From positions 2,533,315 through 2,597,314 of the forward strand of contig FN649755.1 in the NCBI GenBank assembly GCA_000310025.1: DNA of 64,000 nucleotides, in the 5' to 3' direction. The translations under genes and the position numbers were made by a program. The notes under the pieces are model-generated. The model was given only the letters and a program-made list of their open reading frames with translations. It was not told the origin of the DNA and ran no database searches. This DNA is from Ectocarpus siliculosus (lineage: Eukaryota; Sar; Phaeophyceae; Ectocarpales; Ectocarpaceae). Of this stretch, positions 30,945 to 45,800 are shown piece by piece; the stretch's first letter is position 1, and every line of letters starts with the position of its first letter.

Positions 30945-33876
30945 GAGAGGCAAACGCGCTCGGCTGTTAAGAATGGATGCTTAAGCTGAACTGCGATGCT
31001 TGTATGCATTGCGAGCGCATCGCAGCATGGTCACATCATGGAGGCTAGCTCGCAGACAACCGTTCCCCGGTGGCTGGTGTAGTGAATCATGTGCCCATGA
31101 GCCAAGACGCCCTCGGCATTCCTGGCTGTCGTTGGGCATCCAGCTCTGCGGTCGCCCCACGCGACTGCTGCCCTATGTGGTATACCACCGCCACAGCAAT
31201 TCGAGATGCACACGGACCTCTACCGGCAAAAATTCGCCCTCACAGGTCCCTAGCGGCGGGTTGTGATTTTTATATTTCCCGCAGGATTTATTTCCAGCGA
31301 CGTTTGGGCTTCTTCACGGTTGACGAGGGACAGGGTTGGCTGAACCCTTCTCACGATAAAAACTGACGCTTGAGTGTGTCGGGTAACTTGTTAGCCTGTC
31401 CCATCCATCTGTCACGATGCTACGATGCTTCTGGTGCTCTGCGGCCGTTTGGAATGATCGTCGGCAGGCATATGCAGCATTCGATGTCTTTGCCCGATAT
31501 GCGTGTTTGCACCGCATTCAATTTGCGCGCGGCGGGAAAACTTCATGTGTGGGTGCTTTGTTTGGGTGCTTCGCCAGTGCGTGGCATCAACAGGGGCCGC
31601 CTCCCCCCATCGGCACACAAACACCTCCTCATCGTTCCCGTCGCACGCCTGTGCCTGGCGTAGCTACACTACAGAGAGCACGCTGCCCGTGTATTGAACA
31701 GCGTTTAACGTCACACCGTATCGCAGATAGACTACTGCCTGCAAGGTATCGATCGTACCCCACGGCTCATTACCCCGCCCTATTCTAGTACAAGGGAATA
31801 TCTTGCTGATCTCGCCTTTCCCGGTTGGCGGCCTTTAGCCGCGATGTAACTCCTTGTATAGCGATCGATATCATACAACTGATTTCAGCAGAGGAGGAGT
31901 GGGATGGAGGGTGGGTGACGACAGGGGTAAGGGACGCGTGCTTAGTAAACGGGTTCTGCTTCTGTGGACGGAGGTTGTGGTCGTAGCCGTAGGACCGGGT
32001 CATCTCGCGGTGCTGCCGCGGCCGCTGTTTTGAGGCCGCCCGACCATTGAGACAGGATGGGTGTGATTTTGTTGATTTGAAGTTTTCGTCCAATCCGCAG
32101 CACTTGTGAAACGACTGCCTACGTAGCCCGGTCGATTGCAAGCATAAGACCACATTCGTTGCTATTCCAAGCATGGTACTGGTGTAGGCCGCACGTGAAT
32201 CGGAAATCGATCGCACTGAATCCGCATCTGTCGTGATTTCTTGAACCTATGTACGTAAGGTCTCGCCGATCGACGAACGGGGGGCTGGTGGCGCAGGCAT
32301 CACGTCTCCAGCAAGGGAGAAGGCGGTCAATGCAGACTTTCCAGGTACCGGAAGAGAGAAAGACAGAGACAGAGGCGGAGGCAGACGCAGAAGCAGGCAG
32401 ACACGCACGCAGAGATGGAGAGGCGAAAACAGAAATAGAGAGAGGAGGAGGAAGAGAGAGCGACAAAATTATAGAGACGACAGAGAGACCAGGGGGGAAG
32501 AGATAGAAACAGCCCTGAGCTTGTTGTGCCAACCTACCGTGAAACCAAATGGCCGCAGGTGTTGTTTTCATTGTTGTAATCGTTGCTTTATTTGCCGTCC
32601 GGTAGTACACAGCTTTGGCTGTATCGCAAAAGGTACATTGTCATACAGACGTTGTATACCAACAGAACATCACAGCTTTTTGTGGGACCGCCATAAACCC
32701 ATGACCTATGCATCCTGATGGTTTCTTCTCATGGATCGAGGATGCTTGGTCTTGTTGTCGTCCGCAAATGTATTAGCTAGGTTTGTTTTACAGCCGCTTG
32801 GGGCTGCCTACGGTAGCCATGGGCACGCTGTCTGGGTCCTCTTTCTCTGACGACGGTAATATGTCGCAAGCGCTCCTAATCGGCTGTTGGAAGAAGTGAG
32901 CAGCAAGCAGGCTTTGGAACTAAGGGTTGGGAGAAGAGACACATTCGTTGGGGAGCGAGTCAGGGGAAAGTTTGATGCATGGGCGTGGAAAGCCACAAGG
33001 TCTTGACAGGTCACGCCCTTGCAACAATTACGGTGTGGTATCTGTCGAGGGTCTGGCCATCGATGCCACGCACAGCACACGATCCTGTCCAAACTTCAGT
33101 TTCTCACCTGTCCGATCACCAGTGCTTGTACGAAGACCGCTTGGGTATTTCCTGGAAGGGTTTTGCGTTCGTGGTGCCCGTTCGAGACATGGCCTTATTT
33201 CCCAAGAATCCTATGTAAAGTGCAGAGAATCGTACACACACGGCACTCCCGTTCTCTGCGATGATGTTGCTCGTGTTTCCTCCTGGGACACTGCTAAACT
33301 GAATAGACGTTGAGCTACGGGAGGACAGCCCCCGTTCGTGGAAGTATGATACCGATATCGATCCTCGAGCGCTGTTTCGCCGTACGTTGTTAGAAAGAAC
33401 ACCTGCACCCTGTTTATCGCCACCGACAAGGTCAGGGGCGCACAGATCTTCGATTAAGTAGCCCAACAGAAACATGCACCGAAAACGATATGTGCGTCAG
33501 CTCACACGCACGCCAAAAAGCAATGACGCTGAGGCGCGGGTGGCCACGGGGAGGAAGTGCCAAAGGAACGCCGCTCTTTGTAGCCGTGAATGAATCCGGC
33601 TTCCCGAGGCTGGGCCGTTTTTTCCAGTCTCTTCCACGACCCCCGCTGTTACAAAGCGTTGTAGAGGTTTCTGTTCCCATAGGCATCCTTTCATTGGTGA
33701 AAAGGTTGACGCCGCGACTTCCAGTCTAAGGAACCCGCGCGCCATTCCCACCATTGAACTACCCCCCCTGGGCCGGCCCTGAAAACCAAACTTGAAATGC
33801 TTGACAGGAGACCCATCCGTTCCTCCCATCCTCACACCTGCGCCACCCGCTTGAATGCTGTTTCTAATAGTCCCAC
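30945..33876. other. Intergenic region, no gene supported
   Basis: About 2.9 kb before the anion-channel gene. It holds a purine-rich simple-sequence tract at 32350-32505 and otherwise unique-looking sequence. Several open frames exist on both strands but none shows family motifs or good paired splice sites. Confidence 0.45.
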
Positions 33877-36800
33877 ATGGCGACCGAGAAAAACTTCACG
33901 AGCGTCCTCAAGGGGATAGAGCTGGAGGATCCCCGCCCAAACACGACTCAAATCGACCCACAGCTGCAACTCCCATGGTGAGTAGATCCGGGTTAGGGTT
34001 TGAGACGCGAGGGGTGAAGGGGGGATGCATGCTGCTGTCGATGCGAAGACTTCGCCGTTTAGCCAGTGACGAAGCATGCGTCCTTCCTCGAGACGAGACG
34101 TAGCGACGCCGCCGCTTTTGTTCCTTGTGGGAGACAGCCAGAGTTCCTTGTGGGAAAATTTGCCTCACCATTTTGTTGCTCTCATGGGCATCAAGGGCGT
34201 TCCTGCGAAAGACCGGTTGACAGAACGTGAGGACCTCGCTTGAAGAAATCGTGCTGCAATACCAGTCCATGACTTGGATATCGGGGGTTCGAACAGGGCG
34301 CTCGAGAACGTCAGCCCAGCAGAAATAACGAAAATATGTGCTAAACTCTCAAGTTTCCACGAGCCGCTTGCCGGAGAACAGGTGCCCTTTGTTTTTGTTT
34401 GCTTCGGGGGGGGCGGTGTGCTGTACTTGTTTTCTCACTCACGACCAGTTCCTAACGTTCTCCTGTTCACGAAAAATCTCTTTTTCACGAAACAGGCCCT
34501 TCTTGCTGCGGCTGAAGGTCAACACTTTTGCCATACCCCTGGGGCTCTCGTCTCAGGTGCGGATTGCTACGGATACAACAAACAAGGAGCACAGCAGTAC
34601 CGCGGCGCACCCTCGACAGTAGATTGATATTTGATGCCCTCAGGGGTTCAGCTCGCGTTGTTGACACAACCTAGTGTTAGGTTGCGTGGTTCGCGTTGGC
34701 CGCTGTTGTCTCAGAAGCGACTTCTGAAATATCTGGGCATGAGGACGTAACGGTGGATGCAGAGGTACGACAAACCTCATAGGGTAGTGGAGCGTCGCGA
34801 GGTGCTCACGGTAGCCCATGGCATGATTCATCTGAGGCTTCTCACAAATATGCAGAAGGACTTTACTTTAGACATCAGGAAAGCGTTTCGAACAAAAGGC
34901 GTTCCAGCTTGAACGAAGAATGAGGATTTCACAAATGTGCAGCTTTTAGTTTAGGGGAGACATAAAATCAACGAGGAAAGCTTCGTTTTAGGATCGTTTC
35001 GGGACGTTATTCGAAAAATCCCGTCCTCAAATCTCCACTGCTCTTTGGCCTAAGAAATATCCGGTAAATCAGCTCGTTTAATCCGTTTGTTGACTGAGGA
35101 TACGCAGATGGAAAGCGGCGGCGATGGGTCAACGTTCCCGGAAGATCCGGCAGTTTCGTACAGGCTTGGCCTGGTGCATGCATCTAGAGTATTTTCTCGT
35201 TGCCTGCTGCTGCTTTCAAGCCATGCGACCTCGCTCAAACACCATATAGGAGACTTTAGCAGCTCGAGCAGTGCGGTTCTTTGGCGTGCTGTAGCTGTCA
35301 GCAACCGACGCATTCGTTTCGACGCTTGCTCACCATATTCCAAGCGCCTCGATCTCACGCTACAAGACCCACACTGATAAGCGGCACAGTTTTAATCGAC
35401 GGGGTTGCTCAAGCTGAATGATTTATCCAAAGAGAGATGCAGGTTTGTGTCTCCTATTTACGGGGTTAGCGGGAGAGGGGGGGGGGGTAAGGGACGCACA
35501 GCAGTGTGGGGCACCGGCAAGGATTTTGTATCATTAGCCTTGACCTGTGAGAAAAAAAAAACATCTGAAAAATTCAACACCATCACTGGGAGCCGAGGAC
35601 ACTAGGGACGGCATCACCTCCGCTGGAGCCAGGCGTCCCCTTTACGTTCCCGTTGTGAAACCAGGCACGTACGTGTTTGAACATAAACTAACTATGCTTG
35701 GTACTCGTCGTTCTTTTCTTGTCTAAATTTTTTTCACGATTGATATGTTCAACCACCGGCCTCCGATCCGCAGGCCCAGCTGTGGGGCTCTCTCTCGCGT
35801 TCGTCGCTACTCGAATCGGCGCTAGGACGCGGGATTCCCGATGTGATTCAGCAGATCTACTGGGTGCTGGCGTTATCTCTGTTGGCCGTTATTGCCCTCG
35901 GCTACTTCTTGAAGGTGGGCTAACGCATAGCTGATTTCGGGGTGCACGAAACGTGTGCTGGGTTAGGTGCGGGAATGGTGCGCTCGGTGCTGCAAACGAA
36001 GAAGGTGATGATACCCCCGAAGGAGGGGAGTGATGGTGGTTTCGAACGGACATGGATGCACCCTCTTATGAAACCCCCCAGATCAATTGTGCCGCGTGCA
36101 AGGGTTCCGGACTCGGGCGCCATACGCGCCCTCGTCCTCATAATTTCGCTGGGAATATTGGCTCTGAAGTGGATATTGATGTTGACGGAAAGCGCGGTGG
36201 GTGTAGGACGTGCTATTCATATATGCATGCATACCAAGGGCACGAAGTCGGAGGTGAGCGTTTGTTTTATCAGTAAGGCATGATTGTAAGCGGACCTTTC
36301 GGCGTTCTGCTGTAACCCGGGGGCCTTGTGATGGGAAGATTGGCACGTTGAGGTCGGCCAAGACAGCCGAAATATTTTTCATTCCAACTTCTAACAAACT
36401 CGTTGGTAAGTGTTGCATTTTTCACATCATATGCCTCTACCCCCCCCCCCCGTCCCCACCCGGTGTTTGCCGTCGGGGTTGGGTTTTCGTCGCTTGGCAA
36501 CGACGTTGTAAAACATGCCGCCCCTCCCGGTGTTTGCCATCGGGGTCGGGTTTTCGTCGCTTGGCAACGACGTTGTAAAACAAGCCAATTCACTTCGTGA
36601 ACTCGGCAACCAGGTTACCGTTTTTTTTTTTTTCCTCTGTTTTTTTTTTGGCGGTTACCATAATGGTGGTCGAGTAGATCATGTTGTGCGGGGTGGAGAA
36701 CCCTCGCTCCGCGCAAGGAGGATGATCGCACCACGTTGTGTTAAAATGGTCAAGCATACTCGAGGCAGTTACACAGTGCTTACAACTGTCTCTGGAAGTG

Positions 36801-39800
36801 AAAGCACCAGAAAATAAATTAAGTCATATGCAGCTGTCATCCGTACGCAAGGAAGTAAGCACAAGATGCCGAACACCCTTAGTAGGATGCAGCTCACCCT
36901 TCATGCGACTCGCCGAATACCTCACGGCGCTTCGCGCTTGGTGATGTGAGAGCCTGGTCCGGTGAGAACCCGGCGTGCTCTATCCCGGCTTTGTAGGGAT
37001 GCGAGGTCAATGGTCTAACGACTACGGCATGCACGACTATGAGTACACCCCCCCCCCCGTCCCGTCCCGTCCCGCGTACCTCCCAGTATGTGGTAGACTT
37101 AATGGCTCGCTCCTATCCCTTCCCTGTCTGCCTCGCGTGACGGGGGTAAACTCGAAGACTCGTAGGCTGAGCTATTTTCACACCGTTGAAAATATACAAT
37201 CTTCGCTTCTATCCGTCCCCTTTCCCTCGTGTTTCATTTGTATTTACAGTAGTTAGTCGCACCAAAGGTATACGTTCCACGGCGACTAAGGGTGGGTGGG
37301 TGTGGCTAAATTGCACTCCGGATTAGATAAATTTCAGTTCAAAGGGTACGTCATGGGATCGAAATTCTCTGAAGAAGTTTCGAAGGGACATGTATTGGTC
37401 ACGAGAGACAGATGGCGGGGTTCGAAAGTTCCAGTAATTGGTTGGCGTGCTTAAAGAAATCTAGTCAATCGTTGAGCGTTCGTTGACTCTTCTACTACCA
37501 ATAAATGCAGCAACAACTTTCTGCCATCAGCCTTCCGACGCACATACTGTAGCTACGTGTGTACCAACGGAGGGCAGAGCCGCAGCAAACGAAGACAAGC
37601 GTAGAGACGTGTGTTCCTGATGCGCAGATCTTCCACCTCATCTTGTATTACTGCTGTTGTAGTCACGGCATCTTGCACATGAAAAGTTATGTTCCAGGGA
37701 GACCGCCGAAAGACGTCATCACCGAAACATCTTGGTTGCTGCCGAAAAGTTGAACGCAACCATGATAACGGCATACAAACTACCCTGTCGAAACCTTCTC
37801 ACTGCTTGGTGCATATCCCACACGTGCGTGTTTGTATACAGACTCTTCATTCATCAGTTTGCACGTGACAGCCTCTCCCAGCGAGACTATCAAAATCGAT
37901 CACTGCCCGCAGCAGACAGAAACCGAGTAATCAAGATGTAAAATCTCCCTACAACCTATGTTTGACGTAGTGTACCCAAATGAATCTGCCGACAGTGTAA
38001 GTATTTTTCGTTTCTGACTTGACGTTCGCCAACAAAGTCTCGTCCAATGGCCGGCGCTTTGATTGATTGGTTCCTCATTCGATGATTTTTGGCTGTGCCG
38101 GTGATCGGTTGTCTCAAGCAAAAAATACGAACAACCAGCACAACTCCCGACACCAAAATGCCCCGACCTCAATCAATCAATTGTCTGCATCCCGAAATTA
38201 AAGCCCTGTCCAATCTACAACTGGGTGTTCTACCTACTCAGTTGTTTTGTATCACCATATCGCCGAGGTTATTTCGTGGCGATACGGTTACCCTAAATGA
38301 GGCTTCCAATTGGGTCTTTTTTTTTTTCTCAATCAAGGCGATGTTGTACAGCGGTGCCGTCAGGAGGGAATGGGCGCACCCGATTCGGTCCAACTTCGTC
38401 TTCACACCCCTCTTGGCCTCGATGACGCTTACCGCGGCTGTGCCTCCGAAGGTTGTTCATGGTGAGTTTTAGATAGTTTTTTCCATTGAGCAGCCGCTGC
38501 GAACGCGTCAAATCTCCATCAGGTAATACGGGTGCCGCAGAATGAATTGTTGGAAAAGTTCGGCCCCAGCTTGTCGCCGACGCGGCACCTCTTTGGGTTT
38601 CAAGCTCCTTCAATGCTATGTGGACATGTGTTCTTGGAACATGCTGGACAACGTAGCCGCCACGGTGCCGCTGAGGTACCGTTGAGGGCAAGAGCATCGC
38701 GAAGCCCTTTGGGCTATACGGCTGGAGGCATGTGTCGTTGAATATTTCTTGGGCATGACCACGGCTTGACCCGAGTAAGCTCTACCGTAGAGAATCACGT
38801 ACAAAGTAGGAATGTTCAACATCCCCATGCTCCGTTGAGGTTATAGCCGTCCGCGCCCTGCGTAGAGGGTGGAATTGCGGTTGTTGTGGAGCATGCCAAG
38901 TGGACGGTGCCGAGACTTGTTCCATGCGTAGAGGAAGAAGGCAAGAAATATGTTGTAGCCGGCAAAGCTGTGCGTTCACTATTTTGGGACGACAGCAGGT
39001 GTTTGCTCACCTTTTGCCGGCGATGACTTTGAAGTCCCCACCAATACGCCATGGCGTAAGTATCTATCGGCCGCGGGGATGTGAGGATGGACATGGGTGG
39101 AAGGCACACAACACAGCAATGTGGTAAGCGTGGGCACAGCTCTCTACGCAAGAAAGAAAATAGATAAATGTACATATGGAGGGATGCACGTTCGAAGTCG
39201 GAACAAAATTCTCTTCCAAACTAGCGTCCTGGATCTTAAGAATGAGAGAACACAAGCTGGAGGTGCCAGCGGACTTTTGCATCTAGCTTCACGGTGCTGT
39301 GTAATAACCCGGCTCTCGCTTGAGGTCTCGCGACCGCGACCGCGTAGCCGCGGCGGAGAGAGCGGTCCCCGTCGCCGCCGCGAAGAGAGACAAGAAAGAG
39401 TCGATGGGGGTCCACGTGCCGGCAAGCCGAAAACGTCTGGAGTTGAGACTTGCCCCCAACACGCCACTGCTCTGTGAGGCGCCCCAAGCTGAAAATTCTT
39501 TCACATGGACCTTCCCTCTGTATTTGCGAGCGATAGGATAGGCGGACGGATTACGGGTTTGCCCCCAGCAACTGCCGCGGATGGATGCCGGACCTCCCGC
39601 ATGCATTCGCGATGACAGCCTTGCCAATCTTCGTATTACGTCTTTGACGTCTTTTTACACCTGGGCTCTGTCACCAGGAGTTTCGTAACTCGAGTCCTGA
39701 GGAGCTGTGGGCGGCATTGTGGCGTGCTCTTGAGACGTGCAGGCGGTTTCGGTAGTACAGTCGTACGAAATGCCTCTCTCAGGACAGTACGCGTGCGTGG

Positions 39801-42800
39801 CACGAACGCGTGTCGGATTTCAACAATGTTCGATGATTTCCTCTTCTTCAGGCACATCCAGTCATCCCGTCGCAGTCTGTCGGAGCCGGGGGGTCACCCA
39901 GAGGACTTGCTATCCCTGAGCCCCCCGCGCGCGTTTGCTAGCATCGTTCTGCGATGCATGGCGCTTGTTTTATCACAAAAATAGTCAGGCGAACCTCTTT
40001 CTCCTTTCTCCTTCTCGTGAGTATGGTGTGAATCACATTTATTTTGTTCTTGTGTGCGTGATGACGCTGTTTTCTGCGTGAGTGATTAGTACCTGTTCTC
40101 GGACAAGTCTACTGTGATTTTGTACGCCTAAGGGAACCGTTCTGCGACTACATGAACATCACTTTATCTTTGCAATAAGGTGCTGTGGAGGGGGCGGGAG
40201 GGACTGAGTAGAACGCACAACGATCATTTGGTGTACATAAATTCGACGCCAAAGACATCAACAACACCCCCTGCCCTGTGTTGACCTCACCATCCCGCCG
40301 TGACCGCTGCTCAGCACTGCACCCGTCTACGGACGTACCCCTGCCCGCTTTCATGATCCTGAGCGGTCTCGTGCTGTACCTGGAGATGGCTTCGTACGGC
40401 AAGTGGCTGTTCAATCAGACTCGCAGCCTCAGCCGGGCGAACCCATCGTACCAACTCGCTGTCGTGGGCAACTTTTTGGTCGCATCACTAGGCACGCAGG
40501 TGCTTTTTGTTGTCTCTTCTCTCTCTCCTTTTTATTCGTCATCGTATCGCTTGTTACCGCCGCTCTTGCGTGCCAGTAGCTTAGTTGCCGACCCCGCAGT
40601 GTCGCCCGGTACTGATATGAGTCGACCGTTTTGTCTGCGGTTCCTGTCCTTAGATGCGTGAGCATGTGTACCACGGTATCCCTCAAAACCGTAGCGTTGT
40701 CAACCCGAGCCAGCCAGAGTGTTGCAGGTCTGTACTTTGCGCACAGCTGTCGACTGAACGTCCCAGTTGCGTCAAGTGGTGCATGTTCACCTTGTTTTTT
40801 GTTAGTCAAGCGGGATATTTTCAGCATTGTGCCGCATGCTCTTCCTCATCGTTCTCGTGGCTCGTGTTTTTTCCTTCTGACGGACCGCGCGTAGGTTTCG
40901 GGAACAGAGAGCGTCGAGCTAGCCTGCAGGGAAATTTCCCTTTTTTTCTTCGCCGTCGGGTGTCTCTACCTACTCCTCGTGTTCTTCGCCATCCAGGTAG
41001 GCCTTCCAGGGCGTGGCGGTGCTGCCTGGAGTTGGGTTGATGCTCTTACACTTTTGAGGTGTTCTTCTGTGGGAACCTGCATTCAGATTGTACACGATTG
41101 ATAGCTAAGACATTGAGGGTTCGATTATGGGCACTTTCAACCTAATAAATTCCTTATTGGTTTCCCAATCGATCAAATACCGAGCGAGGGTTTCGCAAGG
41201 AGTTTGTAAGTTAGTAGTGCATTGTGTATGGGGTGCCAACGTCGCCGTCATCCCCGGAGTAACGGTAGGGTATGTGTGTTCATCCTATAGAAGTACGCTC
41301 GGTTATTTGTCGGACACTATGATGCGTTTTTCCTCCGCAACCGCAACCTTTGCCTTTATTTCTGCTCCGACGGACTGATGAAAACTGCTATTCATAACCT
41401 GCCAAAACGTGAATGTAGAGACCGTGACCAAATTTCGGGAAATGCACCTTCAACAAAAAGCGTTGCTCCATCCGCTGAGGAGGTGCAACGTCGACTTGTT
41501 CGAGAAGAAGATGCAGGCACTTGCGCCGTCGTCGCACAAAAGCAGTTCGCTGTCGTAGCGGAACGCGACAGTTTTCAGCCCTAAGCTAAGCAGCCTGCCA
41601 ATTTCAATCCCAGGGCAACGGTTGAAATGCAGCGCCCAGTTGGTACGCGTGAAGGCATGGAGCCAAAGACGGTGTCATCCCTCAGTCGACATGCCTGTGC
41701 CACGAAGAAGATGGCTGGGTTTGGAACGATCTCGTGACTAAGACTGCGTAGGTACGGGCTTGGAACATTGGCCGGAGGGGAGAGGTCGATCCCCCTGTTC
41801 TCAGTTGACTACCCCCTTGATTCTCGTCAACAATACAAGTGCAGACTACATTGGTGGCAAACGTTCAGAGCGCAGCTTTTGGAGGGACGATACACCTTGA
41901 AGGAGGGCGACAGTGACGTTTTGAGGGCCTGTCGACATATCGAAATCGGTTCATCACACGACAGAGCTCAACCTCAAGTGTCTCACCCCGTTTCGCTGGG
42001 GGCGTCCAAAGTGCAAATATCCCAGCACACAAACCAACAATTCGCGAATAGCAGCAGCAACAGACCGAGATTCTCGTCGTTGTCTTCTCCACCAATGTCA
42101 CCAGGAACGCAACTTATTCCCTGTCGTTGGCGTACCCGCCCCAACTTTGTTTGACGACAACACGCGGAACCCTGTGCACCGTAGTTGCTCTGATTGGCGT
42201 TCATACCAACCCTCGAAGCCCTCTGTAGTGGCTGTGACCAAACCCCGGCGCTCCTTGATTTCCCGGCTCGTATGAACGCCTCCCTCCGACACAAAACGTT
42301 CGTAGCACAACTCGGCCGACAACGTCGAGCACCCTTCCGTCGCTGCTGCACGGCTCTCGGTGGATCCGACTCCAGATACCTCAACGGACCATCGTGTTGA
42401 CGGTAAGCACACATGAAAACGAGCGATCGAGAGGTAGGAGGCTCGCCCGCGACACTGACCTTCTGCGCCGCCATCAGCGCGATGCAGTTTCACGCATAGA
42501 GTAGCTGGTGAACAAGAGATTCTCGCTGCACGACTTCGAGAGAGAAACACGAAGTCAAGTCTTGCTGGGGCCTTTGGCATGTTGCCCTGATTTGGCCGTA
42601 GGATGTGAGGTTGACAATCGCTGCTTCGTGTTTTCGTTTCATGCCTTTCAAACAAAGGATTGGTTCAAAATACAGAATTCCCGAACGGTGGGGGTGACCT
42701 TGTGCGCGCCCCTGTCGCACACCGATGTTTTCTGCCGCTGTCACTCACTCTCCAGGACGAGTCGGCGGAAACGAGGAAGCCATAATGAGTCATCCCACGC

Positions 42801-45800
42801 GAAGGACAAAAGCCGGGCGGGTACACGGCCAGCAGGAACAAGTTCCATTCCCATCTCACCCACATATGCCGGTTTCGGCGGCCATTGTCTCCGGGTGGGG
42901 GCGCAAGCCATCCGAGCACGTCCCAGCTGGGAAGGAAAACAGAGAAGGGGAAACGGGGGACAGGAACAAGGTCGGCCAGATAGAGGGAAACTCCCGGTAC
43001 TCTGGCCGGCTGCACGACATCGCGTTCAACGCGACGCTTCCCCCGCTCTCCGGCCTCGAAGACGCGCCGCTGGTCGAGAGCGAGGACACGACGGCTGTAG
43101 TAGAAAGGGGCAGTGCCAACCTCGAGGCCGACAACGAAGACACCGAGGACGCAACAGCCAGGGCCGAGAACCACCTAGGCGCTCGCTCGTCGTGGCCAGT
43201 GCCCCCGTTCACGGGATCCGGGCGAAGCCTACTGTGGCGCCCGTCCTCATCGGACATTTCGTCCGCCATGCCGTCGCATCCGGTGAGTGTTTTTGAATCG
43301 CGGCAGTGTCGACTGGAGACATCCGAAAACAAACGCGCAAGCGAAAAACAACAGCTATGTTGGACTGCAAGCGCAACCAACCCCTGTTGAGGGTTTCCCC
43401 TTGTTTCCCGCTAAACAGACGCTCCCCCACAAGGGTGCGCAGCAACCAAGATCTCAGAAAACCTGTGAGGTGCAAGGTTCAGCAAAGGTGTTTTAGCTCG
43501 TTGGTGGATGTTGACTTCTGTGCTATCCCCGAGCACGTGCGCATTATCGGCATGCCAGGAGTTTGTGGGAAATTTAGAAGTGGTTCCACTCTTTTTTTTG
43601 CCGCCTGCTGCCACGATATGTGGTTTTATGAGGAACTTGTTCCAATTATCCATACCCGGGGATGAATGTGCGATCTCAGACAGAAGTTATTCCCCGATGG
43701 GTTTCCACTCGGTTGGCATTCGCAGCCACAAGCACCAAAGTGTCCTCGTGGAACAAAGATGCCATTGACCGGATATAAGCGAGCAAATCTCGCTCTCAGG
43801 TGTCATCACTGAAACGAGTTCAGGGTTCTACTTTGCGTGCCAGTCTATCGTAAGGGCAAGCGCTGTTGCTGTTGGCGCACATGTGCAGCAGCGCCTTGAT
43901 TTGCCAGCATCTCTGGCAAGGTTCCCGGTATGATCGGGGTGGTGTTGGACGTCAAGCTTGCAACTACAGACGGTTCTCATGTACTACCAAATATGGCGGC
44001 TTACCACGTTCGCAGATTCTTGTCGTTGTTGTCGCCTTCATCGTGGGGGGTTATGAGTTGTTCTTTTGGTGTATTTTCTTTTTGTGCTGCCTTGGCTTTC
44101 GTTGGCTCGTCACAGTGGAATTTGTTCTTGTGCAGTCAGGCTCACGGGAGAAGAGGTGCTGCGCAAGCGTCAGGGAATATTGTGGTGTGAAGATACGGAC
44201 GACGACACCAACAACCTAAAAAGTATTTCCTATACGCATGTTGCTTCAGTGTCGGGTACCGTTTGGGTGTGACATTGTCCGCCCTCCATACTCTCACCCT
44301 TCTCCACCCTTGCCGTCCACACCCAGCAAGGTAAGGATAGCGGCAGCGGCGACGACGTGAATGCAGCACGCGAGCGGAGGATTTGCAAGCCAGCGCAAGA
44401 GACACCTTCTATACGACCGCCCACGTTTCAGGGGGAATCCGCCGGAGCGGCTGCTGTTGCCAACGGTAACGCGCCCCAGACAGCGGTCTTCCCCGCTCAG
44501 GGGCGGGCCCGCTGCAGCTCGAGCAACGTCGATGTTGGCGCACCAGATTGTCACCTAAAGCGGGCAGAAGCGAAGGATGCCGCCGTCTCTCATCGCATGC
44601 CGAAGTCCATGCTCCTGAGCAGAGCGTTACACCCCATCTATTTTCTGTTCATCGCTCCCCCTTCGGCGGCGGCGATCGCCTGGACGCGCATCAACGGAGA
44701 GTTTGACGTTCTGTCCAGGTCCCTGTACTTCATCGCCGGGTTCTTGTACATGTTCTTTGTGCTGGGCAACTCAAGCTTCCTGCGGACGGCCTCGTTTAGC
44801 GTCGCCTGGTGGGCGTACTCCTTCCCATGTGAGAGAGCCCTAACTAGTGGCGGCTAGCAACCCTCCCTCGCGACGAAACGTTTTTAAAACAATGTGTTCC
44901 GTTGCTTTTCTGGCAGGAAGCACGCGTCGCAATCCGACAATCTCTTCAACACATGTTGCGGCGTGGTAAGCTCCGAGAAGAGGGCAACATCCGCGCTTCG
45001 GGTGTCGGGAAGCTTGACATGCGCGCAAAGGCTCTATGCTGTTCCAATGTCCTGTCAACGTGGTTCGTCCAGTCGTTCGAAGCGCACCCCGACCTCAAAG
45101 ACAGATATCTGCCGAGACAAAAGCTCCGAGACCAGCGCAAGGAAGAATGTAGCCTAGACTAATGCAACTGGCTTGCGAAGACAAGTCCCTTTTTCGCGAG
45201 AATTTCCGTGGCAGAGAAAGTAGAGCTCGCTGGAATGTGGCCTGGGACAGTACAAAATTGTTGCCTGATGTTCGAAGAGATTTTGTAAAACGGTAACGGA
45301 TCCGTGGCCAGTGACCCTTGTTTCGAGAGACACGTAAATGGCATGACCCCGCCAGCTGAACATGTGGTCTCATCAACCCGATGCCAACTGCGCAACAATA
45401 TTGTGCAGGGGTCCAAACCTATCGTTATTACTCCCTTGGAAAGCAGATATAGTCTATGTGTGTTGTCTGGTACGTTGTTGTATTCCACAGCTCCTCAGCA
45501 GACGACAGCTGCGTCGTCGAGGGGTACGTGATACTCACGTGGTGTCGAGTGTATTCAGTGTTTTCCCCGTGACTGCCGCACGCAGGTTAGCACTCAGTCA
45601 GTGGGGGTGAGTCGAACTTCGAGCTTGACGCTTCGTTCGTCACAAGTAGAGTTTGGCTATGCCCCCCCTCTTCCTGAACAGGTTTCCTTGCTCTCCCTCG
45701 AAGCCTTTTCTGCTGTTGTGAACACCGCCAGCCCTCAAGTTTGCGAGAAGTCGAGAGACGTAAAAGTCGAGACAAAGCCACGTGCCGCCCCGTGGCTACA

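Noticed and set aside
31280-31320. DLFPATFGLLHG after a good acceptor, as N-terminal exon of the anion channel
   Set aside because: The phase and the following donor do not fit. The exons at 33877 and 34496 give a perfect family match instead.
42508-43296. 262-codon plus-strand frame overlapping the channel insertion
   Set aside because: Shadow of the exon 42756-43282. The other frame ends at a good donor in phase with exon 44327.
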